Source: Butyricicoccus intestinisimiae
GTDB lineage: Bacteria; Bacillota; Clostridia; Oscillospirales; Butyricicoccaceae
Direction of reading: 5' to 3'
DNA length: 64,000 nt
Assembly (NCBI RefSeq): GCF_018918345.1
Contig: NZ_JAHLQI010000005.1
Span: 150,970-214,969, forward strand
Shown piece by piece: positions 8,052 to 17,721 of the stretch. The first letter of the stretch is position 1, and the number at the start of each line of letters is the position of its first letter. The notes under the pieces were generated by a model. The model ran no database searches. It was not told the DNA's origin and saw only the letters and a list, made by a program, of their open reading frames with translations. Both the position numbers and the translations under genes were made by a program.

Positions 8052-9197
8052 ATGAAAAATATTGTTATTCTCGGTTCGACCGGCTCTATCGGCACACAGA
8101 CCATTGATGTTCTCGATTCCATCGAGGCGCAGGTGTGCGCGATTTCGGTCAATACCAATATCCAGCGCGCAGAGCAACAGGCGCGTGCCTTGCATCCGTC
8201 TTTGGTTGCGGTGTACAATGAAGAAAAAGCAAAAGAGCTGAAAACCAAGCTCGCAGATACCGATATTCGCGTCGTGTCCGGCATGGACGGTCTGATTGAA
8301 GCCGCAACTCTGCCGGAAGCCGATGTTGTTGTGACGGCGGTTGTCGGCATGGTGGGACTGCTGCCGACAATGGCTGCCATTGAAGCGGGAAAGGCGATTG
8401 CGCTTGCCAATAAGGAAACGCTGGTGTGCGCCGGACAGATCGTCATGCGGGCAGCGCGTGAAAAGGGCGTGCCGATTTTGCCGGTGGATTCCGAGCACTC
8501 GGCAATTTTCCAGTGCTTGCAGGGCGCAGCGGGCAACCGCATCAACCGCATTCTGCTGACAGCATCCGGCGGCCCGTTCTTCGGCATGAGCCGCGAGCAG
8601 ATGCGCCACGTCACCAAGGAGCAGGCGCTGCATCATCCGAACTGGAGCATGGGCGCCAAAATTACCATCGACTCCGCAAGCATGATGAACAAGGGCTTGG
8701 AGCTGATTGAAGCGATGTGGCTGTACGATGTAGAGCCGGATGACATTGACATTGTCGTGCATCGGGAAAGCATCGTGCATTCCGCTGTGGAGTTTGAGGA
8801 CGGTTCCGTGATTGCGCAGATGGGCAATCCGGATATGCGCCTGCCGATTCAGTATGCGCTGACCTATCCGGAGCGTGTGCCGTGCAAGGTGCCGCCACTG
8901 GATCTGCCGCGCAGACACAATCTGACATTCTTTGCACCGGATGAAGAAGCGTTCCCGACACTGGGACTGGCACGCCGTGCGGCTGCCGCCCGCGGCAATC
9001 TCGGCGCAATTATGAACGGCGCAAACGAAGCAGCCGTTGAGCTGTTTCTGCACGATAAAATTCCGTTCTATCGCATTCCGGAGCTGGTACAGGCGGCGAT
9101 GGACAACGTCGAGTATTTGCCGGAAATCACGATTGAGGATGTTCTGGCAAGCGACCGCGCAGCCCGTGAGATTGTCAAGGGACTGCTGTTGTCGTAA
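8052..9197 (+). CDS. dxr: 1-deoxy-D-xylulose 5-phosphate reductoisomerase
   Basis: 381 residues, the normal length. It is the second step of the MEP isoprenoid pathway, NADPH- and metal-dependent, cytoplasmic. The N-terminal NADPH-binding loop is GSTGSIGTQT (residues 8-17). The metal/substrate region has VDSEHSAIFQ, LTASGGPFFG and MNKGLELIEAMWLY. The start lies 3 bases after cdsA. Together with ispG downstream it shows that the organism makes isoprenoids by the MEP route. Confidence 0.97.
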   Translation: MKNIVILGSTGSIGTQTIDVLDSIEAQVCAISVNTNIQRAEQQARALHPSLVAVYNEEKAKELKTKLADTDIRVVSGMDGLIEAATLPEADVVVTAVVGMVGLLPTMAAIEAGKAIALANKETLVCAGQIVMRAAREKGVPILPVDSEHSAIFQCLQGAAGNRINRILLTASGGPFFGMSREQMRHVTKEQALHHPNWSMGAKITIDSASMMNKGLELIEAMWLYDVEPDDIDIVVHRESIVHSAVEFEDGSVIAQMGNPDMRLPIQYALTYPERVPCKVPPLDLPRRHNLTFFAPDEEAFPTLGLARRAAAARGNLGAIMNGANEAAVELFLHDKIPFYRIPELVQAAMDNVEYLPEITIEDVLASDRAAREIVKGLLLS

Positions 9198-9221
9198 ATT
9201 TGCTTCGTAAGAGGTGTTTCT

Positions 9222-10250
9222 TTGACCATTTTAACTGTAATTTTAGCAATTTTGGCGTTTGGCTGTCTGGTCATCGTCCATGAGTTCGGACACTTCATGG
9301 CGGCAAAGGCTGCCGGTGTGCATGTGCTCGAATTTTGGGTCGGCATGGGTCCGTCCTTCGCACACAAGAAAATCGGCGAGACGGATTTCAAGCTGTGTAT
9401 TTTGCCGTTCGGCGGCGCCTGCGTCATGGAAGGCGAGGACACCGAGCAGGATCAGCCGGGCACACTGGCGGGTGCGCCGATTGGCTGGCGCGCGCTGATT
9501 CTTGCTGCCGGTGCGCTGATGAATTTCCTGCTGGGATTTCTCATTGTGCTCATTCTGGTGCTGCCGCAGACTGAGGGCACCGAGCCGGTGATTCAAGGCT
9601 TTGCGGACGGCTTTCCGTCGCAGGGCGAGAGCATGCTGATGAAGGGCGACCGCATCCTCAGCATTGACGGGTATCGCGTGCTGCTGACGTCGGATGTGAC
9701 GACGGGACTGAGCCTCGGCACGGATACCAGCTATGATATCGTCGTGCAGCGCAACGGCGAAAAGAAAGAGCTGCACGATGTCAAGCTGGAACCGGCGGAA
9801 TACGATGGCGTCCAGCGGTACGGTGTGGATTTCACCGTCAAACAGCTGACGGTTGTGGATAAAGTGAAGAATGCCGTGTACCGGTCGTATGACTATGCGC
9901 GGCTCGTGTGGATTAGCCTGAAGCAGCTGGTCAGCGGGCAGGTAGGCATTGACCAGATGTCCGGTCCGGTCGGCGTGACCGATGTGCTCGTGCAGACCGC
10001 ACAGAGCAGCATGACCAGCTTTTTCCTGCTTATTGCGTTCATTTCCATCAACTTGGGCGTGATGAATCTGCTGCCGCTTCCGGCACTGGACGGCGGACGG
10101 CTGCTGTTCGTGCTCATTGAACTGATTGCGCGCAGGCCGGTTCCGCGAAAATACGAAGGCTATATTCATTTCGGCGGATTCGCCATTCTGATGCTGCTCA
10201 TGGTCTATGTGACTTGGCAGGATATTCTGCGTCTGCTCGGCGCGGCGTGA
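9222..10250 (+). CDS. rseP: RIP zinc metalloprotease RseP (site-2 protease)
   Basis: 342 residues. It is an intramembrane protease that cleaves membrane-anchored anti-sigma factors or signal peptides. The zinc site HEFGH (His20, Glu21, His24) lies in the first membrane helix. A PDZ domain occupies about 115-200. The second active-site motif LPALDGGRL supplies Asp290 before the last helices. The start is TTG at 9222 after AGAGGTG; no ATG lies close enough to replace it without losing the HExxH helix. The context between dxr and ispG is conserved. Confidence 0.95.
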   Translation: MTILTVILAILAFGCLVIVHEFGHFMAAKAAGVHVLEFWVGMGPSFAHKKIGETDFKLCILPFGGACVMEGEDTEQDQPGTLAGAPIGWRALILAAGALMNFLLGFLIVLILVLPQTEGTEPVIQGFADGFPSQGESMLMKGDRILSIDGYRVLLTSDVTTGLSLGTDTSYDIVVQRNGEKKELHDVKLEPAEYDGVQRYGVDFTVKQLTVVDKVKNAVYRSYDYARLVWISLKQLVSGQVGIDQMSGPVGVTDVLVQTAQSSMTSFFLLIAFISINLGVMNLLPLPALDGGRLLFVLIELIARRPVPRKYEGYIHFGGFAILMLLMVYVTWQDILRLLGAA

Positions 10251-10267
10251 GAGAAAGGAAGAGGAGT

Positions 10268-11323
10268 ATGAAAACAAAACAGATTTTTGTCGGAAATGTG
10301 CCGGTCGGCGGCGGAGCACCGATTGCCGTGCAGTCGATGACCAATACCGATACGCGCGATGCACAGGCAACGCTGGCGCAGATTGAGCGGTTGGCGTCCG
10401 CAGGCTGTCATATTGTTCGCTGTACGGTACCGGATATGGCTGCCGCAGAGGCGATGAAGACCATCTGTGCGCATTCTCCGATTCCGGTCGTCGCGGATAT
10501 TCATTTTGATTATCGGCTGGCACTCGCCTCTGCCGAGGCGGGCGTCAGCGCCATTCGTATCAATCCGGGCAATATCGGCGCGGAAGAGCGCGTCAAGGCG
10601 GTTGCGGAGGCGTGCAGGGCAAAGCACATTCCGATTCGCATCGGCGTCAACTCTGGTTCGATTGAAAAGCACATTCTGGAAAAATACGGCTCTCCGACAC
10701 CGGAAGCTATGGTGGAGAGTGCGCTGTATCATGTGTCGCTGCTCAACAAATACGATTTTGACGATATTTGCATCTCGCTGAAATCGTCCAGCGTGCCGAC
10801 GACCATGCGGGCGTATCAGCTCATGCACGAAAAGACCAATTATCCGCTGCATCTGGGTGTCACAGAGGCGGGAACCGAGTATATGGGAACCATCAAGTCT
10901 GCGGCGGGCATCGGCGGCCTGCTGGCGCTGGGCATCGGCGACACGATTCGCGTCTCGCTGACCGCAGATCCGGTGCACGAAATCACGGCGGCATATGCGA
11001 TTTTGAAAGCTGTCGGTCTCAACGACACGGGTGTAAACATTGTATCGTGCCCGACCTGCGGCCGCACCAAGATTGATTTGATTGGCATCGCCAATGAAGT
11101 GGAACGCCGCGTTGCCGGATTGGACGCCAAGCTGAAGGTTGCCGTGATGGGCTGCGTTGTCAATGGCCCCGGCGAAGCGCGCGAGGCGGACATCGGCATT
11201 GCGGGCGGTGACGGTGTTGGTATGATTTTTCGCCATGGCGAGATTCTGCGAAAAGTGCCGCAGGAACAGCTGGTGGATGAACTGATGAAAGAAATTCATG
11301 CGATCATAAAGGAGCAAGGATAA
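10268..11323 (+). CDS. ispG: 4-hydroxy-3-methylbut-2-enyl diphosphate synthase (flavodoxin/ferredoxin)
   Basis: 351 residues, the short bacterial form. It reduces methylerythritol cyclodiphosphate to HMBPP in the MEP pathway using a [4Fe-4S] cluster. Cluster ligands are visible: Cys261 and Cys264 in CPTCGRTKID, Cys296 in CVVNGPGEA, with Glu303 as the probable fourth ligand. The N-terminal TIM barrel includes VQSMTNTDTRD. The ATG at 10268 follows GGAAGAGGAG; an upstream in-frame start at 10214 would run into rseP and lacks a site. polC follows after 3 bases. Confidence 0.96.
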   Translation: MKTKQIFVGNVPVGGGAPIAVQSMTNTDTRDAQATLAQIERLASAGCHIVRCTVPDMAAAEAMKTICAHSPIPVVADIHFDYRLALASAEAGVSAIRINPGNIGAEERVKAVAEACRAKHIPIRIGVNSGSIEKHILEKYGSPTPEAMVESALYHVSLLNKYDFDDICISLKSSSVPTTMRAYQLMHEKTNYPLHLGVTEAGTEYMGTIKSAAGIGGLLALGIGDTIRVSLTADPVHEITAAYAILKAVGLNDTGVNIVSCPTCGRTKIDLIGIANEVERRVAGLDAKLKVAVMGCVVNGPGEAREADIGIAGGDGVGMIFRHGEILRKVPQEQLVDELMKEIHAIIKEQG

Positions 11324-11326
11324 GAT

Positions 11327-14300
11327 TTGACCACACTGGGAGATCTGTTTGAACGATATGAAAGCAAAGACCACGGAGCATACCTCACAAACGGTGAGGT
11401 ATGCTCCGTTGTGGTGAGCCACGATAAGCGTGCTGTGCTGTGTCGTGTCCAGTTTGACGACATTGTACCGCGAAAGGCGCTGTTTGATATGGAAAAGGGC
11501 ATCGGTTCCATGTACGGTTTGTCGCGCGTGCGCATTGCACCGCGCTATCAGCTGAATGGTCTGACACAGCCGTATGTCGACAGCCTGAAAGAGTATATTG
11601 TCCTGCGCAAGCCGTCTGCACAGGGTTATCTGACCGACAGCAAATGGGACATGACGGCGAACGGCCTGACGGTTTCCATGCTGGGAAGCGGCATGGAGTA
11701 TCTGGCGCATGATCTGCGGCAGCTGCCGGAGATGATTCGCACAGAAACCGGCTTGACTTGCGCGGTCAATACCGAGACCTCCAACGAAGAAACCGAACTG
11801 CGCTTGGCGCAGAAGACGGAGCAGGGCAGAGAACAAATGCTCAAGCGCATGATGCACACGCCGCCCGTGCAGGAAAAGAAAGAAAAGCCCAAGAAAAAGC
11901 CGGTGCGTGCCGACAAGGGCGAAGTACAGTACAATCGCAAAACATTTCACATCAAAAAGGACGAAAATCTGCTGTATGGCAGATTGTATGACCAGCCGGT
12001 TGTGTCGATTCAGGATGCGCTGCACGCAGTAGACAGCGCAACCATTCGCGGTGAGGTATTTTTGGTAGAAACCCGCGAAATCAAAAGCAAAAATACCGGC
12101 AAGGAATGGGTCAAGATTGGCTTTGACATTACCGATTTGCACGGCTCCATGCGCGTCAGCAAGTTTTTGGCGAAGGAAAAAGCCGATGAGTATGTGGATC
12201 TCATTCACGAGGGCATGTACCTGACCGTACAGGGCAAGGTCAGCTTTGATAACTTTGAAAAAGAAACCATCATGGAGCCGACAGGCATCGTGTTGAGTAA
12301 GAAAAAGATGCGTATGGACACGGCAGAGAAAAAGCGTGTCGAGCTGCATCTGCATACCAATATGTCCGCAATGGACGGCATGTCCACGACAAAATCCCTC
12401 ATGCAGCGCGCAAAAACGTGGGGACATACGGCGATGGCAATCACCGATCACGGCGTGGCACAGGCCTTTCCGGAAGCCATGCATGCGATTGAGCGAAACG
12501 GCATTGATTTGAAGATTTTGTATGGCGTTGAGGCGTATTATGTCAATGATTCCGGCAACGTTTCCGTTGTCAAGGGAAACTATGACGCGCCGTTGAACGA
12601 AACCTTTGTCTGCTTTGACACCGAGACCACAGGTCTCAAGCCGGCAGAGGAAGAAATGACCGAAATCGCGGCAGTCAAAGTGCGCAATGGCGAAGTGCTG
12701 GAGGAGTTTCAAACCTATGTCAATCCACACAAGCCGATTCCGGCGAATATCACGGAGCTGACGGGCATTTCGGATGAAACCGTCAAGGATGCGCCGGAGC
12801 TTTCCGAGGCACTGCCGAAATTCTTGGAATTTGCGGGAGATTTGCCGCTTGTCGCGCACAATGCGGGCTTTGATATGGCGTTTATCAACCGCGCCTGTGA
12901 GCGACTGGGCATCGAGCGGGAATTTACCTCCATTGATACAGTAGAAATGAGTAAGATTCTGTTCCCAGACATGAAGCGGCATAAGCTGGATGTCATGGCG
13001 AAAAAACTCAAAGTTGGCCCGTTCGACCATCACAGAGCGAGTGAGGACGCGGCAGTTCTGGGCAGAATTTACATCAAGCTGTTGGAAAAGATGCAGGAAG
13101 AACTGCACGCGACCAAAATTTCCGACATCAACCCGCTGCTGGCGGGACTCAAAGCCAAGACCGGCAGTCTGAAAAATCTGCGCCGGTATCACTTTATTAT
13201 TTTGGCAAAAAATCAGGTGGGACTCAAAAATCTGTACAAGCTGATTTCCTATTCCAACCTGAAATATTTCAATAAAAAGCCGATTATGCCGCGCAGTGAG
13301 CTGATTCGTCACAGAGAGGGCTTGATTTTCGGCTCTGCCTGCGAGGCGGGCGAGCTGTTTTCCGAAATGGTGCACGGCGCGTCACACGAAGAACTGCTCA
13401 AGATTGCGGATTTTTATGATTATCTGGAAATTCAGCCGATTGGCAACAACCAATTTATGATTGCTAACGGCACGGCAAAGGACGAGGAAGAACTGCGCGA
13501 TTACAACCGCAAAATCTTGGCGATTGCGGACGAGCTGGACAAGCCGTGTGTGGCAACCGGTGACGTGCATTTCTTGGAGCCGGAGGATGAGGCGTTCCGC
13601 CGCATCCTGATGGCGGGCATGGGCTTTAAAGACGCCGACAATCAGGCGCCGCTGTATCTCAAGACCACCGATGAAATGCTGGAGGAATTTTCGTATTTGG
13701 GCGCAGACCGCGCGATGGAAGTCGTTGTCACCAACACAAACATGATTGCGGACTGGTGCGATACGCTGCGTCCGGTACCGCGCGAAAACTATCCGCCGAA
13801 GATGGACAATTCTGCGGAGGATTTAGAACGCATGTGCTACGAAAAAGCCAAGCGCATGTACGGCGATCCGCTGCCGGAAAAGGTCAAGGCGCGTTTGGAA
13901 CGCGAATTGGGTTCCATTATCGGAAATGGATACGATGTAATGTACATGATTGCGCAAAAGCTCGTGGCGAAGTCGCTGCAGGATGGCTATCTGGTTGGCT
14001 CCCGTGGTTCTGTCGGCTCGTCGCTGGTTGCGTTTATGTCGGACATCACCGAGGTAAATTCTCTCGCGCCGCATTATCTGTGCCCGAAATGCCATTACAT
14101 CGAATGGCACGAAAATGAGGGCTTTGGCTGCGGCGCGGATATGCCGCACAAGACCTGCCCGAAGTGCGGAGAACCGCTTAATCAAGAGGGTTTTTCCATT
14201 CCATTTGAGACGTTTTTGGGCTTCAACGGCGATAAAGTGCCGGATATTGACCTGAACTTTTCCGGTGAATATCAGCCGACCATTCACTGGTACACCGGTG

Positions 14301-15676
14301 AGCTGTTCGGGCATGACCATGTATTCCGCGCGGGTACGATTGGTACGGTTGCGGAAAAAACCGCATATGGCTATGTCAAAAAATACATGGCGGAGCGCGA
14401 CATGGAAGTGGGACGCGCGGAGGAAAACCGCTTAGTCAAGGGCTGCACGGGTATCCGCAGAAACACCGGTCAGCATCCGGGCGGCATTGTCGTCGTGCCG
14501 AAGGAAGTCGATATTTACGACTTCTGTCCGGTACAGCATCCGGCAGACGATCCGAATTCTGAAATCATCACGACACATTTCGAGTATCACTCCATTGACG
14601 AAAATCTGCTCAAGCTGGACGAACTGGGACACGATGACCCGACAATTATCAAGCACATGGAAAACATGACCGGTGTTGTCGCGCAGAATATTCCGCTCGG
14701 CGATCCGGAGACCATGAGTCTGTTTACGTCCAATAAAGCACTCAAGTATGTCACAGACGAACCGGACCCGATTTTGGGCGACATTGGCTGTATTGCCGTG
14801 CCGGAGTTCGGCACCAAGTTCGTGCGCGGCATGGTAAAGGAGACCAAGCCGACGACATTTGACGAATTGTTCTGTATTTCCGGTCTGTCGCACGGCACGG
14901 ATGTATGGCTGGGCAATGCGCAGGATTTGGTACATGACGGCATTCCGCTAAAAGAATGCATTTGCTGCCGAGACGATATCATGAACTATCTGATTGGCAA
15001 GGGTGTTGACCCGAAGCTGAGCTTCCAGACAATGGAATCCGTGCGTAAGGGCAAGGGATTGAAGCCGGAGATGGAAGAAGCGATGAAGAAGCAGGATGTG
15101 CCGGACTGGTATATTGATTCGTGCAAAAAAATCAAGTATATGTTCCCGAAGGCACATGCGGTTGCTTACGTTATCATGGCGTATCGTATTGCGTGGTTTA
15201 AGGTGCACAAGCCGCTGGCGTTCTATTCTGCATATTTTTCCATTCGCGCGAAGGCGTTTGATGCTTCCTGCATGGTGCTGGGAGATACCGTGTGCTTGGA
15301 TAAAATCCACGAATTGCAGGCAAAAGAACGCGACAAGACGATTTCTGCTGTTGAAAAAGATATGATGACAACACTGGAAGTTGTCCATGAGTTCTATCAC
15401 AGAGGATTTGTATTTGAACCGATGGATATTTATAAATCCGAGGCAAAGCATTTCGTCATCACGGAAAAGGGTCTGATTCCGCCGTTCTCGTCCATGCCAG
15501 GCGTCGGTGAACAGGCTGCACAGGCGATTGTCGAAGAACGCAAAAACGGCCCGTTCCTGTCGCAGGAGGAAATTGTGGTGCGCTGCTCCCGCGTGTCAAA
15601 GAGCGTTGTCGAGACACTCGCCAGCATCGGCGCCCTGTCCGAGATGCCGACCAGTACGCAGGTATCGCTGTTCTGA
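11327..15676 (+). CDS. polC: DNA polymerase III PolC-type alpha subunit
   Basis: 1449 residues, the normal size for PolC, the main replicase of Firmicutes. Order of domains: N-terminal region (~1-200), OB fold (~225-335), PHP (VELHLHTNMSAMDG from about 338) split by the proofreading exonuclease (FVCFDTETTGL from about 426, with AHNAGFD and HRASEDA), then the polymerase core (VGSRGSVGSS, VPDIDLNFSGEYQ near 970). A zinc-binding stretch with CPKC, a lone Cys and CPKCG lies at about 918-950. The start is TTG at 11327 behind AAGGAGCAAGGA. proS, which often sits before polC, is absent. No strong terminator follows; the his promoter begins ~70 bases later. Confidence 0.97.
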   Translation: MTTLGDLFERYESKDHGAYLTNGEVCSVVVSHDKRAVLCRVQFDDIVPRKALFDMEKGIGSMYGLSRVRIAPRYQLNGLTQPYVDSLKEYIVLRKPSAQGYLTDSKWDMTANGLTVSMLGSGMEYLAHDLRQLPEMIRTETGLTCAVNTETSNEETELRLAQKTEQGREQMLKRMMHTPPVQEKKEKPKKKPVRADKGEVQYNRKTFHIKKDENLLYGRLYDQPVVSIQDALHAVDSATIRGEVFLVETREIKSKNTGKEWVKIGFDITDLHGSMRVSKFLAKEKADEYVDLIHEGMYLTVQGKVSFDNFEKETIMEPTGIVLSKKKMRMDTAEKKRVELHLHTNMSAMDGMSTTKSLMQRAKTWGHTAMAITDHGVAQAFPEAMHAIERNGIDLKILYGVEAYYVNDSGNVSVVKGNYDAPLNETFVCFDTETTGLKPAEEEMTEIAAVKVRNGEVLEEFQTYVNPHKPIPANITELTGISDETVKDAPELSEALPKFLEFAGDLPLVAHNAGFDMAFINRACERLGIEREFTSIDTVEMSKILFPDMKRHKLDVMAKKLKVGPFDHHRASEDAAVLGRIYIKLLEKMQEELHATKISDINPLLAGLKAKTGSLKNLRRYHFIILAKNQVGLKNLYKLISYSNLKYFNKKPIMPRSELIRHREGLIFGSACEAGELFSEMVHGASHEELLKIADFYDYLEIQPIGNNQFMIANGTAKDEEELRDYNRKILAIADELDKPCVATGDVHFLEPEDEAFRRILMAGMGFKDADNQAPLYLKTTDEMLEEFSYLGADRAMEVVVTNTNMIADWCDTLRPVPRENYPPKMDNSAEDLERMCYEKAKRMYGDPLPEKVKARLERELGSIIGNGYDVMYMIAQKLVAKSLQDGYLVGSRGSVGSSLVAFMSDITEVNSLAPHYLCPKCHYIEWHENEGFGCGADMPHKTCPKCGEPLNQEGFSIPFETFLGFNGDKVPDIDLNFSGEYQPTIHWYTGELFGHDHVFRAGTIGTVAEKTAYGYVKKYMAERDMEVGRAEENRLVKGCTGIRRNTGQHPGGIVVVPKEVDIYDFCPVQHPADDPNSEIITTHFEYHSIDENLLKLDELGHDDPTIIKHMENMTGVVAQNIPLGDPETMSLFTSNKALKYVTDEPDPILGDIGCIAVPEFGTKFVRGMVKETKPTTFDELFCISGLSHGTDVWLGNAQDLVHDGIPLKECICCRDDIMNYLIGKGVDPKLSFQTMESVRKGKGLKPEMEEAMKKQDVPDWYIDSCKKIKYMFPKAHAVAYVIMAYRIAWFKVHKPLAFYSAYFSIRAKAFDASCMVLGDTVCLDKIHELQAKERDKTISAVEKDMMTTLEVVHEFYHRGFVFEPMDIYKSEAKHFVITEKGLIPPFSSMPGVGEQAAQAIVEERKNGPFLSQEEIVVRCSRVSKSVVETLASIGALSEMPTSTQVSLF

Positions 15677-15745
15677 ACAAATCGGAGAGAATTGTCAAAT
15701 GATTGTAAGAAGCTGCTTTCTTTTCCGTAACATTTTCCGGAACGC

Positions 15746-15774
15746 TTGACATACCAAACTGGTCGTGTTATCAT
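15746..15774 (+). promoter_or_regulatory. Promoter of the histidine biosynthesis operon
   Basis: Consensus TTGACA (15746-15751), 17-base spacer, TATCAT (15769-15774). It lies 55 bases upstream of the hisZ ATG. Confidence 0.8.
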
Positions 15775-15782
15775 GTTAACAC
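15765..15782 (+). promoter_or_regulatory. Palindrome overlapping the -10 of the his promoter (candidate operator)
   Basis: GTGTTATCATGTTAACAC is symmetric at 16 of 18 positions and covers the -10 hexamer and start region. A repressor bound here would block transcription. No T-box or leader peptide rich in His is visible in the short leader, so repression through this site is a reasonable hypothesis. Confidence 0.5.
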
Positions 15783-15828
15783 GCTAAAGCGATAAAACAA
15801 CGAACATTATATTTAGGGGTTATAAAGT

Positions 15829-17013
15829 ATGAATCAGTATGCAATCTCCACGCCGGAGGGCACCCGCGACCGTTTGTTCGCGGCGACCCGCATGTTCCGA
15901 CAGAACGAGAAGAGAATCAGAGATCTGTTTGAAGCACGCGGCTATGATGAAATCATCACGCCGTCTCTGGAATACTATGATGTATTCACGCAGGCAGGCT
16001 CGTCCATCGGACAGGAAAAGATGTACAAGCTGACCGACCGCAACGGCCGTCTGCTCGTGCTGCGTCCGGACAACACCACACCGATTGCGCGTGTGGTTAC
16101 GACCAAGCTCAATGACGATGTGCTTCCGCTGCGTCTGTACTACATGCAGAAGGTACATCGCGCAAGCTCGTTCCACCGCGGACATTCAACGGAAGTCATG
16201 CAGGCAGGTGCCGAGCTGCTCGGCGCACGCGGCATGATGGCGGATATTGATATTCTGACCACTGCGTTTGCTGCACTGGCAGCGGTTCGCGGCGAGACCT
16301 TCCGCATCGAGCTGAGCTATGCGGCGATTTATAAGGAACTGATTCAGTCTCTCAATGTCGATGCAGAGACTGCAGAGCGCATTCGTTCCAATATCGAGAA
16401 CAAGTCCTATGCAGCGCTGGGCGATGAGCTGGAGCCGTATCAGGATCGAGAGGCATATCGTGCCCTCAAGGCAATGCCGAATCTGTTCGGCGGCAGCGAG
16501 GTACTCGACGAGCTGGCAGGTTTGACCGACAATCCGGGCGTACTCAAGGCAGTGGCATATCTGAAAAATCTGATTGATGCAATCACCAACGCGGGCTATG
16601 GCGAAAATGTCATGATTGACCTCGGTCTGGTACAGGAGATTGACTATTATACCGGTCTGATGTTCCGCGGCTACATGGGCGGCGCAGGTTCTCCGGTTCT
16701 GGCGGGCGGCAGATACGACAATCTGTGTGCCAAGTTCGGCAGAGATATTCCGGCTACCGGCTTTGCCATTGACATTGATGCACTGTCCGAGTCCGTAGAC
16801 CTCAAGAAAAAAGTAATTCCGCAGGAGCTGGTATTCTGCGAGAGAAGCGACCTCAAGGGCGCGCTCAATTACATCAATACAAACAGTGAACTGGCAGAGC
16901 TGGCACCGTGCGACACCGAGAAGGAAGCGATGGAGCTGGCAAAGAAGAAGGGCTATCGCACGCTGGTAATCTTCCGCGATGGCGCCGTGAAGGAAGTAGA
17001 GGTACAGGCATGA
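15829..17013 (+). CDS. hisZ: ATP phosphoribosyltransferase regulatory subunit
   Basis: 394 residues. It is a paralogue of histidyl-tRNA synthetase that lacks aminoacylation and forms the hetero-octameric ATP phosphoribosyltransferase with short-form HisG. The class II synthetase-like core shows STPEGTRDRL, YDEIITPSLEYYDVF, KLTDRNGRLLVLRPDNTTPIAR and EIDYYTGLMFRGY. The anticodon-binding domain of true HisS is not apparent and the gene heads a his operon, so HisZ is preferred over HisS. The ATG at 15829 follows AGGGG. It overlaps hisG by 4 bases (ATGA). Confidence 0.93.
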   Translation: MNQYAISTPEGTRDRLFAATRMFRQNEKRIRDLFEARGYDEIITPSLEYYDVFTQAGSSIGQEKMYKLTDRNGRLLVLRPDNTTPIARVVTTKLNDDVLPLRLYYMQKVHRASSFHRGHSTEVMQAGAELLGARGMMADIDILTTAFAALAAVRGETFRIELSYAAIYKELIQSLNVDAETAERIRSNIENKSYAALGDELEPYQDREAYRALKAMPNLFGGSEVLDELAGLTDNPGVLKAVAYLKNLIDAITNAGYGENVMIDLGLVQEIDYYTGLMFRGYMGGAGSPVLAGGRYDNLCAKFGRDIPATGFAIDIDALSESVDLKKKVIPQELVFCERSDLKGALNYINTNSELAELAPCDTEKEAMELAKKKGYRTLVIFRDGAVKEVEVQA

Positions 17014-17702
17014 CTCCAGAAAACATTATTCGTATCGCTCTGACCAAGGGCAGATTGGAAAAAAAGACCCTGGAGTTGCTGGAGCATTCCGGCTATGATG
17101 TCAGCGAACTGCGTTCCGGCTCCCGTAAGCTCATCTTCCGTTTGCCGAATTCCAATATTGAACTCGTGCTGTCCAAGGCGGCTGACGTTATCACCTATGT
17201 CGAGCACGGCGTGTGTGATATGGGCGTTGTCGGCAAGGATACCATTATGGAAAAGGGCGGCTCGTTCTATGAGACGTTGGATTTGGGCTTTGGCAAGTGC
17301 CGCTTCTGCCTGTGCGGAAAGAAGGGCGAGGATTTTTACGCCGGTTATCATACTAGAACCATCGCGTCCAAGTATCCGAAGGTAACGCGTGATTTCTTCT
17401 CCCGCAAGAACATGGACGTCAATATCATCAAGATTGAAGGCAGCGTCGAGCTGGCTCCGCTGCTCGGTCTTGCCGATGCCATTGTCGATATTGTCGAGAC
17501 CGGCACGACTCTGAAGGAAAATGGTCTGGAGCCGTATGAGACGGTAGCGCCGATTAGCGCCCGTGTCATTGTCAATCTGGCGAGCATGAAGATGAAAAAG
17601 CAGCAGATTCAGGCGCTGACTGAGCAGCTGCAGGAAGGCCTGCGGGCAAAGGACGAGACCAAGAAAGAAGCCAAAAAGGCAGAACCGAAGCAGGACAAGT
17701 GA
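17010..17702 (+). CDS. hisG: ATP phosphoribosyltransferase, short form
   Basis: 230 residues. It catalyses the first committed step of histidine synthesis, joining ATP and PRPP. It is the short HisG lacking the C-terminal allosteric domain, consistent with the HisZ partner encoded just upstream. Motifs include ALTKGRLEKKT, GVCDMGVVGKDTI, and the PRPP loop DIVETGTTLKENGL. The ATG at 17010 overlaps the hisZ stop; a longer in-frame start at 16908 inside hisZ is rejected. The C-terminal ~25 residues form a Lys/Glu-rich tail (KKEAKKAEPKQDK), unusual for the family and probably disordered. Confidence 0.95.
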   Translation: MTPENIIRIALTKGRLEKKTLELLEHSGYDVSELRSGSRKLIFRLPNSNIELVLSKAADVITYVEHGVCDMGVVGKDTIMEKGGSFYETLDLGFGKCRFCLCGKKGEDFYAGYHTRTIASKYPKVTRDFFSRKNMDVNIIKIEGSVELAPLLGLADAIVDIVETGTTLKENGLEPYETVAPISARVIVNLASMKMKKQQIQALTEQLQEGLRAKDETKKEAKKAEPKQDK

Positions 17703-17721
17703 GCACGGGAGGAACTACAAC

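Noticed and set aside
10205..13375. A 1056-codon open frame on the minus strand opposite ispG and polC
   Set aside because: It lies antisense to two certain genes and has no ribosome binding site or recognisable domain. Such long shadows arise from the codon bias of the real genes.
15676..15829. Possible T-box or His leader peptide before hisZ
   Set aside because: The leader from the mapped-style promoter is about 50 bases and lacks a T-box sequence, specifier stem or run of His codons.
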